From Jiella marina (GTDB taxonomy: Bacteria; Pseudomonadota; Alphaproteobacteria; Rhizobiales; Rhizobiaceae): a stretch of 64,000 nucleotides of DNA. This document shows, one piece after another, positions 1 to 12,122 of the stretch. Position numbers and translations under genes: made by a program. The notes beneath the pieces were generated by a model that did not search any database, was not told the DNA's origin, and saw only the letters and a program-made list of their open reading frames with translations. Where the stretch lies: positions 1 through 64,000 of the forward strand of contig NZ_JAKQZG010000013.1 of the NCBI RefSeq assembly GCF_024359545.1, given 5' to 3'. Each line of letters begins with the position of its first letter. Positions within the stretch are counted from its first letter, which is position 1.

Positions 1-134
1 CTGGACCTCAGCCATGGTTAAACCGGACAGCAGTGGGACAAGCCCGAGGATGACGAAGTTTCAGCGGGTGAGCAGATATTGCATCCACCCGGTCCGCCAG
101 GTGACGCAAGTCTTCGCCAAGCCAGATCCCCCAA

Positions 135-818
135 TCAGCGCGACTGACCAAACCGCAGCCGCTCCCTCTGCCGCCCTTCGTGATCGAAATTGCCCGGATC
201 GAGCCACGCCTCAAAGCCCGCTTTCAGTCGCGGCCATTCGCCGTCGAGCATCGAAAACCAGGCCGTGTCGCGGTTTTCGCCTTTTACCACCATGTGCTGG
301 CGGAAGACACCCTCGAAACTGAAGCCGAAGCGGGTCGCGGCGCGCTTCGAGGGCTCGTTGCGATCGTCGCATTTCCATTCGAAGCGGCGATAGCCGAGCG
401 TCTCGAAGACGTGGCGGGCCGTGAGATACAGCGCTTCGGTGGTGATCCGCGTCCGGGCGATTGCTGGACCCCAGAGTATGCTGCCGATTTCGACCGCGCC
501 GTGCTCGGGGGTGATCCGCATGAGGGCCTGCCGCCCCCCGGCCCGGCCGGTCGCCTTGTCGATGACGGCGAAGAACAGCGGGTCGTCGGAGCTCGCGGCT
601 CTTTGCACCCATTCCGCCGATTCGGCTTCGCTCGTGGGCGGCGCCTCGAAGAGGTAGCGATAGCGAGGCGCAGCATCGGCACCTGTCGCAATGGCATGCA
701 GGGTTTCGGCATGTCGTGCGGGGTCGAGCGGTTCGAGCCGTGCATACCGACCGTCGAGCACGAGGCGCTCGGGCCGCTTCGCCGGCACATCGATCACGGG
801 ATTTGCCATTTCGGTCAT
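135..818 (-). CDS. GNAT-family N-acetyltransferase (RimJ/RimL type)
   Basis: This 227-residue protein fits the RimJ/RimL branch of the GNAT superfamily, which transfers an acetyl group from acetyl-CoA to an amine. The core shows the typical order: an N-terminal strand (RLVLDGRYARLEPLD), a central strand (GAVEIGSILWGPAIA), then FETLGYRRFEWKCDDRNEPS followed by an RAATRFGF segment where RimL proteins have their conserved Asn/Ser-Ala-Ala-Phe helix. A GAAGGAGGGGA ribosome site lies just before the ATG at 818, which decides the start over the Met three codons later. It stands alone, downstream of serA and in the same direction but separated from it by a terminator. The substrate cannot be deduced; small molecules are as likely as proteins. 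Confidence 0.85.
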   Translation of the reverse strand: MTEMANPVIDVPAKRPERLVLDGRYARLEPLDPARHAETLHAIATGADAAPRYRYLFEAPPTSEAESAEWVQRAASSDDPLFFAVIDKATGRAGGRQALMRITPEHGAVEIGSILWGPAIARTRITTEALYLTARHVFETLGYRRFEWKCDDRNEPSKRAATRFGFSFEGVFRQHMVVKGENRDTAWFSMLDGEWPRLKAGFEAWLDPGNFDHEGRQRERLRFGQSR

Positions 819-891
819 TCCCCTCCTTCGGCCATCGCACTCACCCGCCGTCTTCTGCTCCTCGGTAGCAGGCTAGATGCGCCCACGCGCA

Positions 892-929
892 CAAAAAAGC
901 GCCAACGAAGCGAGCTTCGCCGACGCTTT
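892..929 (-). terminator. Rho-independent terminator of serA
   Basis: Read on the minus strand this is AAGCGTCGGCGAAGC, a two-base turn, then GCTTCGTTGGCGCTT and a run of T. The 15-bp stem has only G-T type wobbles. It lies 36 bases past the serA stop and ends in T6, a classical intrinsic terminator. Confidence 0.8.
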
Positions 930-964
930 CGGTCCTTGGGAGGGACGTTCGAACCGTATGCCGC

Positions 965-2575
965 TCAGGCCGTCACTTCCGCCACGTCGAAGACGAGCGG
1001 CTTGGCGCTGGCGATCTCCTTGTGGGCGCGCACCTTGTCGAGCACGTCTTCGGGCACCGGCGAATCGACATAGAGCAGCGCGATCGCGTTGCCGCCCGGC
1101 CGGTCGCGGCCGAGCTGGAAGTTCGCGATGTTCACGCCGGCATTGCCGAAAGTCGTGCCGAGAAGGCCGATGATGCCCGGTGCGTCGTTGTTGGTGGTGT
1201 AGACCATGTAGCGGCCGATTTCGGCGTCGAGATTGATGCCCTTGATCTGGATGAAGCGCGGCTTGCCGTCGGAGAAGACGGTGCCGGCGACCGAGCGCGT
1301 CTGCTTCTCGGTGGTCACCGTCAGCTTGATATAGGTCTCGAACACGCCCGACTGGTCGCGGCGCGACTCGGTGATCTGGATGCCGCGTTCCTTCGCCATC
1401 ACCGGGGCCGAGACCATGTTGACGTCCGCGACCTGGCTCTTGATCAGGCCGGACAGCGTCGCCGAGGTCAGCGCCTTGGTGTTCATCGTGGCGACGGTAC
1501 CATCATAGACGATCTCGACCGACTTGATCGGCTCCTCCGTCACCTGGCCGACAAAGGCCCCGAGGCATTCGGCGAGCTTCACGAAGGGGGTGAGGATCGG
1601 AGCCTCTTCCGCCGTGATCGAGGGCATGTTGATGGCGTTCGACACGGCACCGCGCAGGAGATAGTCCGACATCTGCTCGGCGACCTGCAGCGCGACGTTT
1701 TCCTGGGCTTCCGAGGTCGAAGCGCCGAGATGCGGCGTGCAGACGACGTTGTCGAGGCCGAAGAGCGGCGACTCCTTCGCGGGCTCCGTCTCGAAGACGT
1801 CGACGCCGGCGCCCGCGACCTTGCCGGACTGGATCGCGGCGGCGAGATCGGCCTCGACCACGAGACCGCCGCGGGCGCAATTGATGATGCGCACGCCATC
1901 CTTCATCTTGGCGATGGCGGCCGCGTTGATCAGGCCCTTGGTCTTTTCCGTCATCGGCGTGTGGAGCGTGATGAAGTCGGCGCGCTTGTAGAGTTCGTCG
2001 AGTTCGACCTTTTCGATGCCGAGCTGAGCGGCGCGTTCCGCGGAGAGGAACGGATCGAAGGCGATCACCCGCATCTTCAGGCCAACGCCGCGCGAGGCGA
2101 CGATCGAGCCGATATTGCCGCAGCCGATGACGCCCAGCGTCTTGCCGGTGATCTCGACGCCCATGAAGCGGTTCTTCTCCCACTTGCCGGCCTGGGTCGA
2201 GGTATCGGCGGCGGGAAGCTGGCGGGCGACGGCGAACATCAGCGCCACGGCGTGCTCGGCGGTGGTGATGGAGTTGCCGAAGGGCGTGTTCATCACGATG
2301 ATGCCCTTCCGGCTGGCGGCCGGGATGTCGACATTGTCGACGCCGATGCCGGCCCGGCCGATGACCTTCAGATTGGTCGCCGCAGCGATCAGCTTCTCGG
2401 TCGCCTTGGTGGCGGAGCGGATGGCGAGACCGTCATAGTCGCCGATGATTTCGAGGAGCTTGTCCTTGTCCTTGCCGATCTGCGGCTGGAAGTCGACCTC
2501 GATGCCGCGATCCTTGAAGATCTGGACGGCGGTTTCGGAAAGGGCGTCGGAAACGAGAACCTTGGGGGCTGCCAT
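965..2575 (-). CDS. serA: D-3-phosphoglycerate dehydrogenase
   Basis: It catalyses NAD-dependent oxidation of 3-phosphoglycerate to 3-phosphohydroxypyruvate, the first step of serine biosynthesis, in the cytosol. At 536 residues it is the long form. The N-terminal 2-hydroxyacid dehydrogenase domain contains the Rossmann motif GVIGCGNIGSIVA around residue 150 and the catalytic-histidine segment VCTPHLGAST near 280. An intervening ASB-like domain follows, and a C-terminal ACT domain (from about 460) carries the usual serine-feedback fold. The ATG at 2575 is preceded by AAGGAC at good spacing. It follows serC in the same direction, but 431 bases of palindrome-rich DNA separate them, so the two may be only partly co-transcribed. 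Confidence 0.97.
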   Translation of the reverse strand: MAAPKVLVSDALSETAVQIFKDRGIEVDFQPQIGKDKDKLLEIIGDYDGLAIRSATKATEKLIAAATNLKVIGRAGIGVDNVDIPAASRKGIIVMNTPFGNSITTAEHAVALMFAVARQLPAADTSTQAGKWEKNRFMGVEITGKTLGVIGCGNIGSIVASRGVGLKMRVIAFDPFLSAERAAQLGIEKVELDELYKRADFITLHTPMTEKTKGLINAAAIAKMKDGVRIINCARGGLVVEADLAAAIQSGKVAGAGVDVFETEPAKESPLFGLDNVVCTPHLGASTSEAQENVALQVAEQMSDYLLRGAVSNAINMPSITAEEAPILTPFVKLAECLGAFVGQVTEEPIKSVEIVYDGTVATMNTKALTSATLSGLIKSQVADVNMVSAPVMAKERGIQITESRRDQSGVFETYIKLTVTTEKQTRSVAGTVFSDGKPRFIQIKGINLDAEIGRYMVYTTNNDAPGIIGLLGTTFGNAGVNIANFQLGRDRPGGNAIALLYVDSPVPEDVLDKVRAHKEIASAKPLVFDVAEVTA

Positions 2576-2650
2576 GGGTGTTGTCCTTCTGACTGCGACG
2601 CGGGCATTGCCCGGCGGTCGCTGAAACGATCATGCGCCGACCTCTCCGAT

Positions 2651-2788
2651 CGTCATCCCGGCCTCGAGCCGGGACCTATGCCTCGGCGTTTCGGCGGGCA
2701 GTTCGGTCGAAGGGATGCATTCTTCCTCGACCCGATCGGTTCATGTTCGGCGGTTTGGAATGGATCCCGGCTCGAGGCCGGGATGACG
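2651..2788. repeat. Extragenic palindrome, family 1 (two arms)
   Basis: CGTCATCCCGGCCTCGAGCC at 2651-2670 recurs as its inverse complement near 2763-2788 (ending CGAGGCCGGGATGACG). Each arm is itself partly self-complementary (GGCTCGAGGCC-like core). Arms of this kind are widespread REP-like extragenic elements in alphaproteobacteria. The 86 bases between the arms show no gene. Confidence 0.75.
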
Positions 2789-2894
2789 CGGTTGAGATGT
2801 CGGGTGCCTGTGACTGCGGCGTTTGTCATCGATATTGAAAAGACACTGGACGCCACGACGACATTTGACGCGGCCGCAAGCTTCAAGCTCTGAG

Positions 2895-2984
2895 CCCCTC
2901 ATCCTGAGCCTGTCGAAGGACGAGGGGCGGGCCGCCTAGCCTCAGTGCGTCATCCCTCGCCCTTCGACAGGCTCAGGATGAGGG
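2895..2984. repeat. Extragenic palindrome, family 2 (two arms)
   Basis: The arm containing CTGAGCCTGTCGAAGG (2895-2928) recurs inverted at 2954-2984 as CCTTCGACAGGCTCAG, each flanked by a CCCTC/GAGGG border. The two arms can pair into a stem of roughly 30 bases. The unit closely resembles the abundant repeat of Sphingomonas, Caulobacter and relatives. It lies 22 bases past the serC stop and could act as a transcript end or stabiliser for serC. Confidence 0.8.
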
Positions 2985-3006
2985 ATGATGCCAGGCGTCG
3001 GAGCAG

Positions 3007-4182
3007 TTAAGCCGCCTTCTTGAGTTCGCCCTTCTGGGTCTCATAGGCCCAGGCGAGCCAAGGCATCAGCGCTTCCAAATCGGAGGCCTCGACCGTCGCG
3101 CCGCACCAGATGCGCAGCCCCGCAGGGGCGTCACGATAGGCGCCGATGTCGAGGGCGACGCCCTCTTTCTCGAGCAGCGAGGCGACGCCCTTGGCGAAGG
3201 CGTTCTGCGCGTCTTCGGGCTGGGCGACGAGGTCCGGATCGGTGAAGGTCAGACAGACCGAGGTGTTCGAGCGGATCTCGGGGCGCTTCGCCAGAAAGCC
3301 GATCCAGTCATTGGCGGCAACGAAATCCTCGACCACCTTCAGATTGGCGTTCGCTCGGGCCTTCAAAGCGTCCAGACCGCCGATCGACTTGCCCCAGGCG
3401 AGCGCATCGAGATAGTCCTCGACGCAGAGCATGGAGGGCGTGTTGATGGTTTCGCCCTTGAAGATGCCCTCGATCAGCTTGCCGTTCTTGGTCATGCGGA
3501 AGATCTTCGGCAGCGGCCAGGCCGGCTTGTAGCTTTCCAGCCGCTCGACCGCGCGGGGCGAAAGGATGAGCATGCCGTGGGCCGCCTCACCGCCCATCAC
3601 CTTCTGCCAGGAGAAGGTGACGACGTCGAGCTTGTCGAAGGGAAGGTCCTGCGCGAAGGCGGCGGACGTCGCGTCGCAGATGGTGAGGCCCTGGCGGTCG
3701 GCCGGAATGGCGTCGCCATTCGGCATTTTTACGCCGGACGTGGTGCCGTTCCAGGTGAAGACCACATCGCGGTCGAAATCGACCTCGGCGAAATCGACGA
3801 TTTCGCCATAAGGCGCTTCGAAGGTGCGAACGTCGGTGAGCTTCAACTGCTTGACCGCGTCGGTCACCCAGCCGGCGCCGAAGCTTTCCCAGGCGACGAC
3901 GTCGGTGCCGCGCTGGCCGAGCAGCGACCACATCGCCATCTCGACGGCGCCGGTGTCGGACGCCGGAACGATGCCGATGCGATAGTCAGCGGGAACGTTG
4001 AGAATCTCGCGGGTTTCGTCGATCGCCTGGGCAAGTTTCGACTTGCCGATCTTGGCGCGATGTGAGCGTCCGAGCGCGGCATCTTCAAGCGCTTCCAGCG
4101 ACCAGCCGGGTCGCTTGGCGCAAGGTCCAGACGAAAAGCGGGGATTGGCCGGACGCGTGTCCGGCTTGGAGATCTGTGCCAT
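3007..4182 (-). CDS. serC: Phosphoserine aminotransferase
   Basis: This PLP enzyme converts 3-phosphohydroxypyruvate plus glutamate to phosphoserine, the second step of serine synthesis; the family also serves pyridoxal phosphate synthesis. It has 391 residues, the length of the alphaproteobacterial SerC branch rather than the ~360-residue enterobacterial one. The PLP-lysine segment is [11 protein letters not shown], preceded by [18 protein letters not shown]. The N-terminus [21 protein letters not shown]-type signature is typical of rhizobial SerC. The start at 4182 is preceded by AAAGGG within the serC leader RNA. serA lies downstream on the same strand. Confidence 0.96.
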   Translation of the reverse strand: MAQISKPDTRPANPRFSSGPCAKRPGWSLEALEDAALGRSHRAKIGKSKLAQAIDETREILNVPADYRIGIVPASDTGAVEMAMWSLLGQRGTDVVAWESFGAGWVTDAVKQLKLTDVRTFEAPYGEIVDFAEVDFDRDVVFTWNGTTSGVKMPNGDAIPADRQGLTICDATSAAFAQDLPFDKLDVVTFSWQKVMGGEAAHGMLILSPRAVERLESYKPAWPLPKIFRMTKNGKLIEGIFKGETINTPSMLCVEDYLDALAWGKSIGGLDALKARANANLKVVEDFVAANDWIGFLAKRPEIRSNTSVCLTFTDPDLVAQPEDAQNAFAKGVASLLEKEGVALDIGAYRDAPAGLRIWCGATVEASDLEALMPWLAWAYETQKGELKKAA

Positions 4183-4250
4183 CTTGTAGCTACCCTTTCA
4201 GATAGGCGCCTCTCGTTGGGGAGAGGTGTCCCATCCATGGCGCTACTCCC
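4183..4250 (-). ncRNA. serC leader RNA motif
   Basis: The 68 bases before serC, read on the minus strand, begin GGGAGTAGCGCCATGGATGG, contain a CCTCTC/GAGAGG hairpin, then GGCGCCTATCTGAAAGGGTAGC, and run straight into the start codon. GCGCC near the 5' end can pair with GGCGC further on, enclosing the inner hairpin, and TAGC can pair with GCTA at the ribosome site. Recognition rests on recall: this layout and sequence match the serC RNA motif known upstream of serC in Rhizobiales. The ribosome site AAAGGG is inside the element, so control of translation or termination is plausible; no ligand is established to my knowledge. Confidence 0.72.
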
Positions 4251-4325
4251 GGAGCCGCACCGCCGTCAAGCGACATTTTCGAGACGCTTTCCGGCCAAGC
4301 CGGAAAGATCTTTGTCTTCAGATGC

Positions 4326-6137
4326 TTATCCGTAGTGATTTCGCACCACGGCATTGGCGATCTCCTCGCGGCCGATCACGCCGACGATATCTTCCGGCCG
4401 CGGCAGGCCGCGCAGTTCGCGCACGACGATCGCATAGGAGCGGTTGCGGCGGTTCATGCGGGTGACGACCGTGTTCAGGGTGTGGGCCGCGGAGGCGATG
4501 ATGAATTCCTGCGATCCGATCTCGTTCAGGGTCTGCCGGGCAAAGCGGTCGGCCTCGTAGGGGATGGTGCCGAAGCGCACGAAGCCGGTGATTCGGGTGC
4601 CGTCGGTGGTGATGACGCGGGTCTTGTGGACATCGACCTGTTTCAGCGCCTCCGTGACCGTCATCGTGCCCGGCAGGACGACGACGTCGCGAACCATGGT
4701 CTCGCTCGCCTGCTGGACGAGGAACATGTTGGTGGTGCGGTCGGTCGGAATCGGACGGCCGCGGTTCCTCAGCTTGATCGTGTAGATGTCCGCCGTCGTC
4801 ATGGCCCGGCGCACGCCGATGGCGATTGCGACCGCCAGCACTAGCGGCAGGATGATCTCGTAGTCGCGAGTCATCTCGAAGATCATCACGATCGCCGTCA
4901 TCGCGGCCGAGGTGGCACCGCCGACCATGGCGCCCATGCCGATGATCGCGAAGGTCTCCGGCGCAATGTGGGCGCCCGGCAGGAGCGTGTGGCCGATCAC
5001 GCCGATCGCCCCGCCAAGCGTCGCGCCCATGAAGAGACTCGGCGAGAAGATGCCACCGGACGCCCCCGCCCCCAGACTGACGCAGGTCGCCACCAGCTTT
5101 CCGAAGAACAGGAGAAGCAGAAGCAGCGCCGTGGTGATGCCACCGTTCAAGACGTCCTGGATCGTCGAATAGCCAACGCTCATCACATGGTAGTGGCCGG
5201 CGAAGAGGAAGAAGCCGTAACCGAGGCAGCCGACCGCGAGCATGCCGAGAACGTTCTGCACGTATGGATTGACGTTCGAATTGTCGAAGAAGTCCTCGGT
5301 CTTCTGCAGAAGCTTCACGAACGCCCAGGCGGCGACGCCCATGAGGACGCCGGTGAGCGCCGCGAGCACCAGTTCGGCGCCATTGACCGCCTGCCCTTCG
5401 ACCAGACCGTCGAAGGGCACGACGAAGGCCGACTCGACGCCCATCGCCGCGCGGTAGACATAGGTGGAGGTCGCGGTCGCCACGACCACCGGCAGGAAAG
5501 TCCGGGTCGAAACTTCCGGCAAGAGCACTTCCGAGGCGAAGAGCACACCGCCGAGCGGCGTGTTGAAGGTCGCCGCGATGCCGGCGCCGGCACCGGCGGA
5601 CAGAAGCGTGATCTTCTGATGCCGCACGAGGCGCAGCCGGCGCGCGAAGGTCGAGCCGAAGGAGGAGCCGATCTGGATGATCGGCCCTTCGCGTCCGACC
5701 GAGGCGCCGGTGCCGATCGAGATCGCCGAGGCGAGCGACTTCACCGCCGCGACGATGCCGCGGACATTGCCGTTCTGGTGATAGATCGCGAACATCACCT
5801 CCGGCACGCCATGGCCCTTGGCCTCGGGCGCAAACTTCCTGACAAGCCAGACGACGACGAGACCGCCGATCACCGGCACGAAGATGATGCCCGCTCTCCA
5901 CGAACTCTCGGGCCCGTAGGAGTTGGGATCGAGATGGATCGACAAGACGCCGTAGAAGGCGAGATTGTAGATGAAGGCGATCAGGTACTTGAAGACGATC
6001 GCTCCAACGCCGGCGACGATGCCGACGATCAGCGCCAGGACGAGCATCGTCCGCAGTTTCACCTCACGGTCCGGCGGCGCCTCTGCCTCCGATGCGGTGG
6101 ACGCAGCGGGGCGGATGGGCGGACTCTCGACGGACAT
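4326..6137 (-). CDS. ClC-family chloride channel/transporter with CBS domains
   Basis: This 603-residue inner-membrane protein belongs to the voltage-gated ClC chloride channel / H+-Cl- antiporter family. The selectivity-filter motifs are present: GHGVPEVM in place of GSGIPE, GREGPIIQIG (with the gating glutamate), and GIFSPSLFMG. About ten to eleven hydrophobic segments span residues 30-440. The last ~130 residues hold a CBS pair (beginning QASETMVRDVVVLPG), a nucleotide-sensing module. Such proteins serve in acid resistance or anion homeostasis; which of channel or antiporter this is cannot be told here. It is transcribed toward serC but 143 bases away and probably separate. Confidence 0.93.
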   Translation of the reverse strand: MSVESPPIRPAASTASEAEAPPDREVKLRTMLVLALIVGIVAGVGAIVFKYLIAFIYNLAFYGVLSIHLDPNSYGPESSWRAGIIFVPVIGGLVVVWLVRKFAPEAKGHGVPEVMFAIYHQNGNVRGIVAAVKSLASAISIGTGASVGREGPIIQIGSSFGSTFARRLRLVRHQKITLLSAGAGAGIAATFNTPLGGVLFASEVLLPEVSTRTFLPVVVATATSTYVYRAAMGVESAFVVPFDGLVEGQAVNGAELVLAALTGVLMGVAAWAFVKLLQKTEDFFDNSNVNPYVQNVLGMLAVGCLGYGFFLFAGHYHVMSVGYSTIQDVLNGGITTALLLLLLFFGKLVATCVSLGAGASGGIFSPSLFMGATLGGAIGVIGHTLLPGAHIAPETFAIIGMGAMVGGATSAAMTAIVMIFEMTRDYEIILPLVLAVAIAIGVRRAMTTADIYTIKLRNRGRPIPTDRTTNMFLVQQASETMVRDVVVLPGTMTVTEALKQVDVHKTRVITTDGTRITGFVRFGTIPYEADRFARQTLNEIGSQEFIIASAAHTLNTVVTRMNRRNRSYAIVVRELRGLPRPEDIVGVIGREEIANAVVRNHYG

Positions 6138-6264
6138 GGGTGCGGACTGACTTGAAGTTTGGCGGTTGCGGGAACGGCCCCTCTATTTCACCCTCGGCCC
6201 GCGATAGGAAGGGCATGCGGGAAAAAAACGTGGTCGGCGTCCGTTCTTGCAGCCGAGCACCCTG

Positions 6265-6753
6265 CTAGCCGTCCTGCCAGAACTGGAGGGCATCACCCGT
6301 CACCGGATCGGTCTGCGGCAGCGCGAGGGACGCGATCTGTCTTGCGGCCGCTTCGACATCCATTTCGCCGGCACGCGTGATCGCGCCATTCTGGCCGGGT
6401 GGATAGGCGCCGACGACGGCGAAGTCGCTCGTGCCGGACAGGCGCTTGTGGCCGACACCGGCCGGTATGATCACGACGTCGCCCGGGTTCATCTCGACCG
6501 TGATGCCGCTATCGCCGCCGAAGCCGACCGTCGCGGAACCGCAGGCGCAGCCGAGGACCTCATGACCTTCGACATGATAATGCCAGTGGTCGAAGACCGT
6601 GTAGACCCAGGTCCCCTGCCATCCGTTCGTCGTGAAGCAGTCCGCGATCGCATCGGCGTCCGGGTTCTCGAACGCGCCGGGCATCACGACCAGCGGAAGC
6701 CGGCTGTTCGGGATCGTGGCTTCGGGTTCGAGGCAATGGGTCTCGATCGTCAT
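6265..6753 (-). CDS. Cupin-domain protein, YjlB-like
   Basis: This 162-residue protein has a single beta-barrel cupin domain. The metal-binding motif 1 is HWHYHVEGHEVLG with clustered histidines and a glutamate, and motif 2 is PGDVVIIPAGVGHKRL. The FTTNGWQGTWVYTVFDH segment and the overall layout resemble the YjlB family of unknown function. I chose the internal ATG at 6753 because CAGGGAGCG lies just upstream; the longer reading frame adds 21 residues with no ribosome site. It has no obvious operon partner, and no substrate is known for the family. Confidence 0.8.
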   Translation of the reverse strand: MTIETHCLEPEATIPNSRLPLVVMPGAFENPDADAIADCFTTNGWQGTWVYTVFDHWHYHVEGHEVLGCACGSATVGFGGDSGITVEMNPGDVVIIPAGVGHKRLSGTSDFAVVGAYPPGQNGAITRAGEMDVEAAARQIASLALPQTDPVTGDALQFWQDG

Positions 6754-6965
6754 GGCGGCGCTCCCTGGCGTTGCAGCCCGGCTGCAGTGTCGGGCTTTCG
6801 CGAAAGAGACGTTCACAGGGGGCGGGAGTTCCGCTATGAGGGCGTTCCTCTGCGGTCATATCCTTGACGGGACGCTGCATTCGTCCTCACGTCGGCCGCA
6901 AGACAATTCCATGCGAGATCGCGCTCGGCAACCTGCCGCCGTCCCGCTTCGTCCGGTGCCCGACA

Positions 6966-8024
6966 ATGCCGAAATCCCTGCCGACCCTTCCCTCACCCTT
7001 CGTGGTCGAAACCGTCCTGAAGCGCGACATTTTCGGGGAGATCGCCATCGGTCATCTCGAAAGCGACACGGCGACGAAGGTGATCCGGCGTCGGGTCGCG
7101 GCCTCCGCCCGTCCCGTGCGCCGCTTCGCCTGGCATCTGGCCAACCGCGAGATTACCGCGCTGTCCGCCCTGAAGGACGTGGCCGGCGTGCCGCAGCTTC
7201 TCGGCGTCGACAAGGAAGCGCTCTATCGCGGCTATATCGAAGGCGCGCCGCTGCACGTCGCCAAGCCGAAGGGCAATCTCGCCTATTTCCAGGACGCCAA
7301 GCGGCTGATGCGCGAAATCCACCGTGCCGGCGTCGCCCATAACGACCTCGCCAAGCCGCAGAACTGGCTGATCACACCGGATGGTCGCGCGGCCCTCATC
7401 GACCTGCAACTCGCCGTGCGTTTCCGTCGGCGCGGCCCGCTGTTCCGGCTGCTCGCACGCGAGGATCTGCGCCATCTCCTCAAGCAGAAGAAGAGCTTCT
7501 GCAAACAGTATCTGACGCCCTCGGAAAAGCGCATGCTGGCGCAAAAGAGCCTGCCGGCGCGGGTCTGGCTGAAGACCGGCAAGCCCGTCTACAACCTCGT
7601 TACCCGCGGCATCTTCAACTGGTCCGACGGCGAAGGCACCAAGGACCGGCTCGACACCGACGGCAAGACGATCGCCGCACGGCTCGGCAAGGAGCCGGGA
7701 GTGACCGGCCATGTGCTTTCGCTGTTTCCCTATCCGAAGAAGAACGGCGTCGGGATCTACGCCTTCGTGGAGGTCGCGCCCGACGCGACACCTTCGGAGG
7801 TGGAGCGGCGGATCGCCGAAACGCTTCGCCCCCGCCCGGACGTGATCCAGGCCGTCCACGCCCTCCCGCGCGACGCCGCCGGCCAGCCGCGCGAAGATCT
7901 GTTGCGGCTGATCGCGATCAATCAGGTAGACCGTCTTGCCTCCGTCGCCGGCGACGAGGCCTCGCTGGCCGCCGCCATGGCGATCGCCGACGACCGGCGC
8001 AATTTCACCGACCGCCGGCTCTGA
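6966..8024 (+). CDS. Protein-kinase-fold protein with ligase-C-terminal-like tail
   Basis: The first ~160 residues look like a minimal Ser/Thr/small-molecule kinase: a lysine strand (TATKVI, K38), an ANREITAL helix, a catalytic-loop variant VAHNDLAKPQN (D127, N133) and, in place of DFG, IDLQLA (D146). After a basic linker (160-215), residues about 245-325 read as a small alpha/beta domain: HVLSLFPYPKKNGVG, AFVEVAP and HALPRDAAGQPREDLLR. That order (a V..AFV strand, then a LPxxxxGxxxRxxLR end) recalls the C-terminal domain of AMP-forming acyl-CoA synthetases. ATG 6966 is chosen because the protein homology starts there, although no strong ribosome site is visible. The function is unknown; the kinase core is confident, the tail assignment is inference. 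Confidence 0.72.
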   Translation: MPKSLPTLPSPFVVETVLKRDIFGEIAIGHLESDTATKVIRRRVAASARPVRRFAWHLANREITALSALKDVAGVPQLLGVDKEALYRGYIEGAPLHVAKPKGNLAYFQDAKRLMREIHRAGVAHNDLAKPQNWLITPDGRAALIDLQLAVRFRRRGPLFRLLAREDLRHLLKQKKSFCKQYLTPSEKRMLAQKSLPARVWLKTGKPVYNLVTRGIFNWSDGEGTKDRLDTDGKTIAARLGKEPGVTGHVLSLFPYPKKNGVGIYAFVEVAPDATPSEVERRIAETLRPRPDVIQAVHALPRDAAGQPREDLLRLIAINQVDRLASVAGDEASLAAAMAIADDRRNFTDRRL

Positions 8025-9595
8025 TCCCGGCGCCTCCGGCGAAATCACTCACTGCGCCTGATGGACAAAATCCGAAGACGCCCCGCCCTTAGCGCGCTTC
8101 GAGCCTCAGTGTCTTCTCGACGACGCGAGCGAATTGCTGCAACCGGCCCTCGGGGCGCTCGCCGATCAGGTCGGCAAGGCGGGCGGGAATGGCCAGGGTG
8201 AAACCGCCCCGCGGGTCCTGGGCCCATTTGAACTGGTCGAGAATCCCCGGCATCGAGGCGGTCAGCAGATAGGTGGCGCGAAACAGCGAGGCGAGGATTT
8301 GCGCCCGTTTCAGCAGGCGTTCGTCGATCAGGCGTTCCAGTTCGGGAATGTGGCGCTGCTCGACGCTGCCTTCGTGGCGGTAGAAATTGGTGAGGCCAAG
8401 AAAGGCCCGCCCGCGATGGTCGATCGCGGGAATCGCGGCATGGGCGACGATCGAGAGCGCCTGCTTGCCGCGATAGTCGGGATGCGCCCGCCAGCCGATA
8501 TCGGCGAGAAGGCAGGCTGCGGTCCTCAGCCGTTCCTCTTCGGGCGTCTCGTCGATCGACAGGGCCTCGAAGGTGCGCCGGGTCCATTCCACCAGTTCCC
8601 AGGCATGGTCGGGCGAGCGCGAACGCAGGATCGCGAGTTCGCGCGTGGCCTCGATCAGGGGATCCTTGGCCTTTTCGGGCTCGGGCAGGCGGTCGTACAG
8701 GAAGCCCTCGCGCACGCCGAGGGCGGAGAGCACGATCTTTTCGGGTTTGATGAACTTGACGACGCTCTTCAGCGCCACGGCGCCATAGGCCAGCAGCGAA
8801 CGCCGCGACTTGGAGACGGCGGCGATGCCCGGCAACTTCTCCGGCTCGGCACGGATCACCGCGTCGAGAAAGGCTTCGAGACCGGCCGCCGGAATCTCAT
8901 AGGCATGCATGACATGCAGCGGATAGCCGACCTGCTCCATGTGCAGCTTGGCGAGATTGCGCCAGGTGCCACCGACGGCGAAGAAGGCACGCCCCGCGCC
9001 ACGTTCGGCAAGTCCACTGGCCGCGACGTGGCTGTCGGCGAGGGCCTGTGCATTGCCGAGATCGCCGCCGGAGAGATCGCGCAGCCTGAGGCCGCCCAGC
9101 GGCATGGTCATACCCTCGCCGACCGCCCCCTCGGCAATGTCGACGAGTTCCAGGCTACCGCCACCGAGATCGCCGACAATGCCGTCAGGCCTGTTGAAAC
9201 CGGCCAGGACGCCGTTTGCGGCGCCCCGTGCCTCGTCGGCGCCGGAAAGGATGATCACCTTGCGCCCGAGCGCGGCTTCCGCCGCGGCGATGAATTCCGG
9301 CCCGTTCTGCGCCTCGCGGGCGGCGGCGGTCGCCAGCGGGTAGAGGTCCTTGACGCCGGCCTGCGCCGCCAGCCGGGCAAAACGCTTGAGCGCGGCAAGG
9401 GCGTTGTCGACCGCCTGCGGGTCGAGACGGTTGGTCTGAGCCAGTCCCTTGCCCAGACCGCTCAGGACCTTTTCGTTGAACAGGACCGTCAGGACGCGCG
9501 AATGGCCTTCGTAGATCACCAACCGGACCGAATTCGATCCGATGTCGACCACCCCGACCGGGATCGCGCCCGGCAGACGCCCGGGTGCGGAACCT

Positions 9596-12055
<2,460 letters not shown>

Positions 12056-12122
12056 CGGGACAGTCCTCCTTGTTCCGGGTCCGTTAGCCGCCCCGAAAGA
12101 CGCTATGATGACATGGGCCGGG

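Noticed and set aside
14-322. 102-codon plus-strand frame at the window start
   Set aside because: It overlaps the end of the acetyltransferase gene in antisense and shows no family; positions 1-134 hold nothing I can support.
2653-2886. 77-codon minus-strand frame between serC and serA
   Set aside because: It is built largely from the palindromic repeats; no ribosome site.
1022-2893. 623-codon plus-strand frame over serA
   Set aside because: It is a shadow of serA in a GC-rich genome: Arg/Asp/Gly/His-rich with no recognisable family, while the opposite strand is plainly serA.
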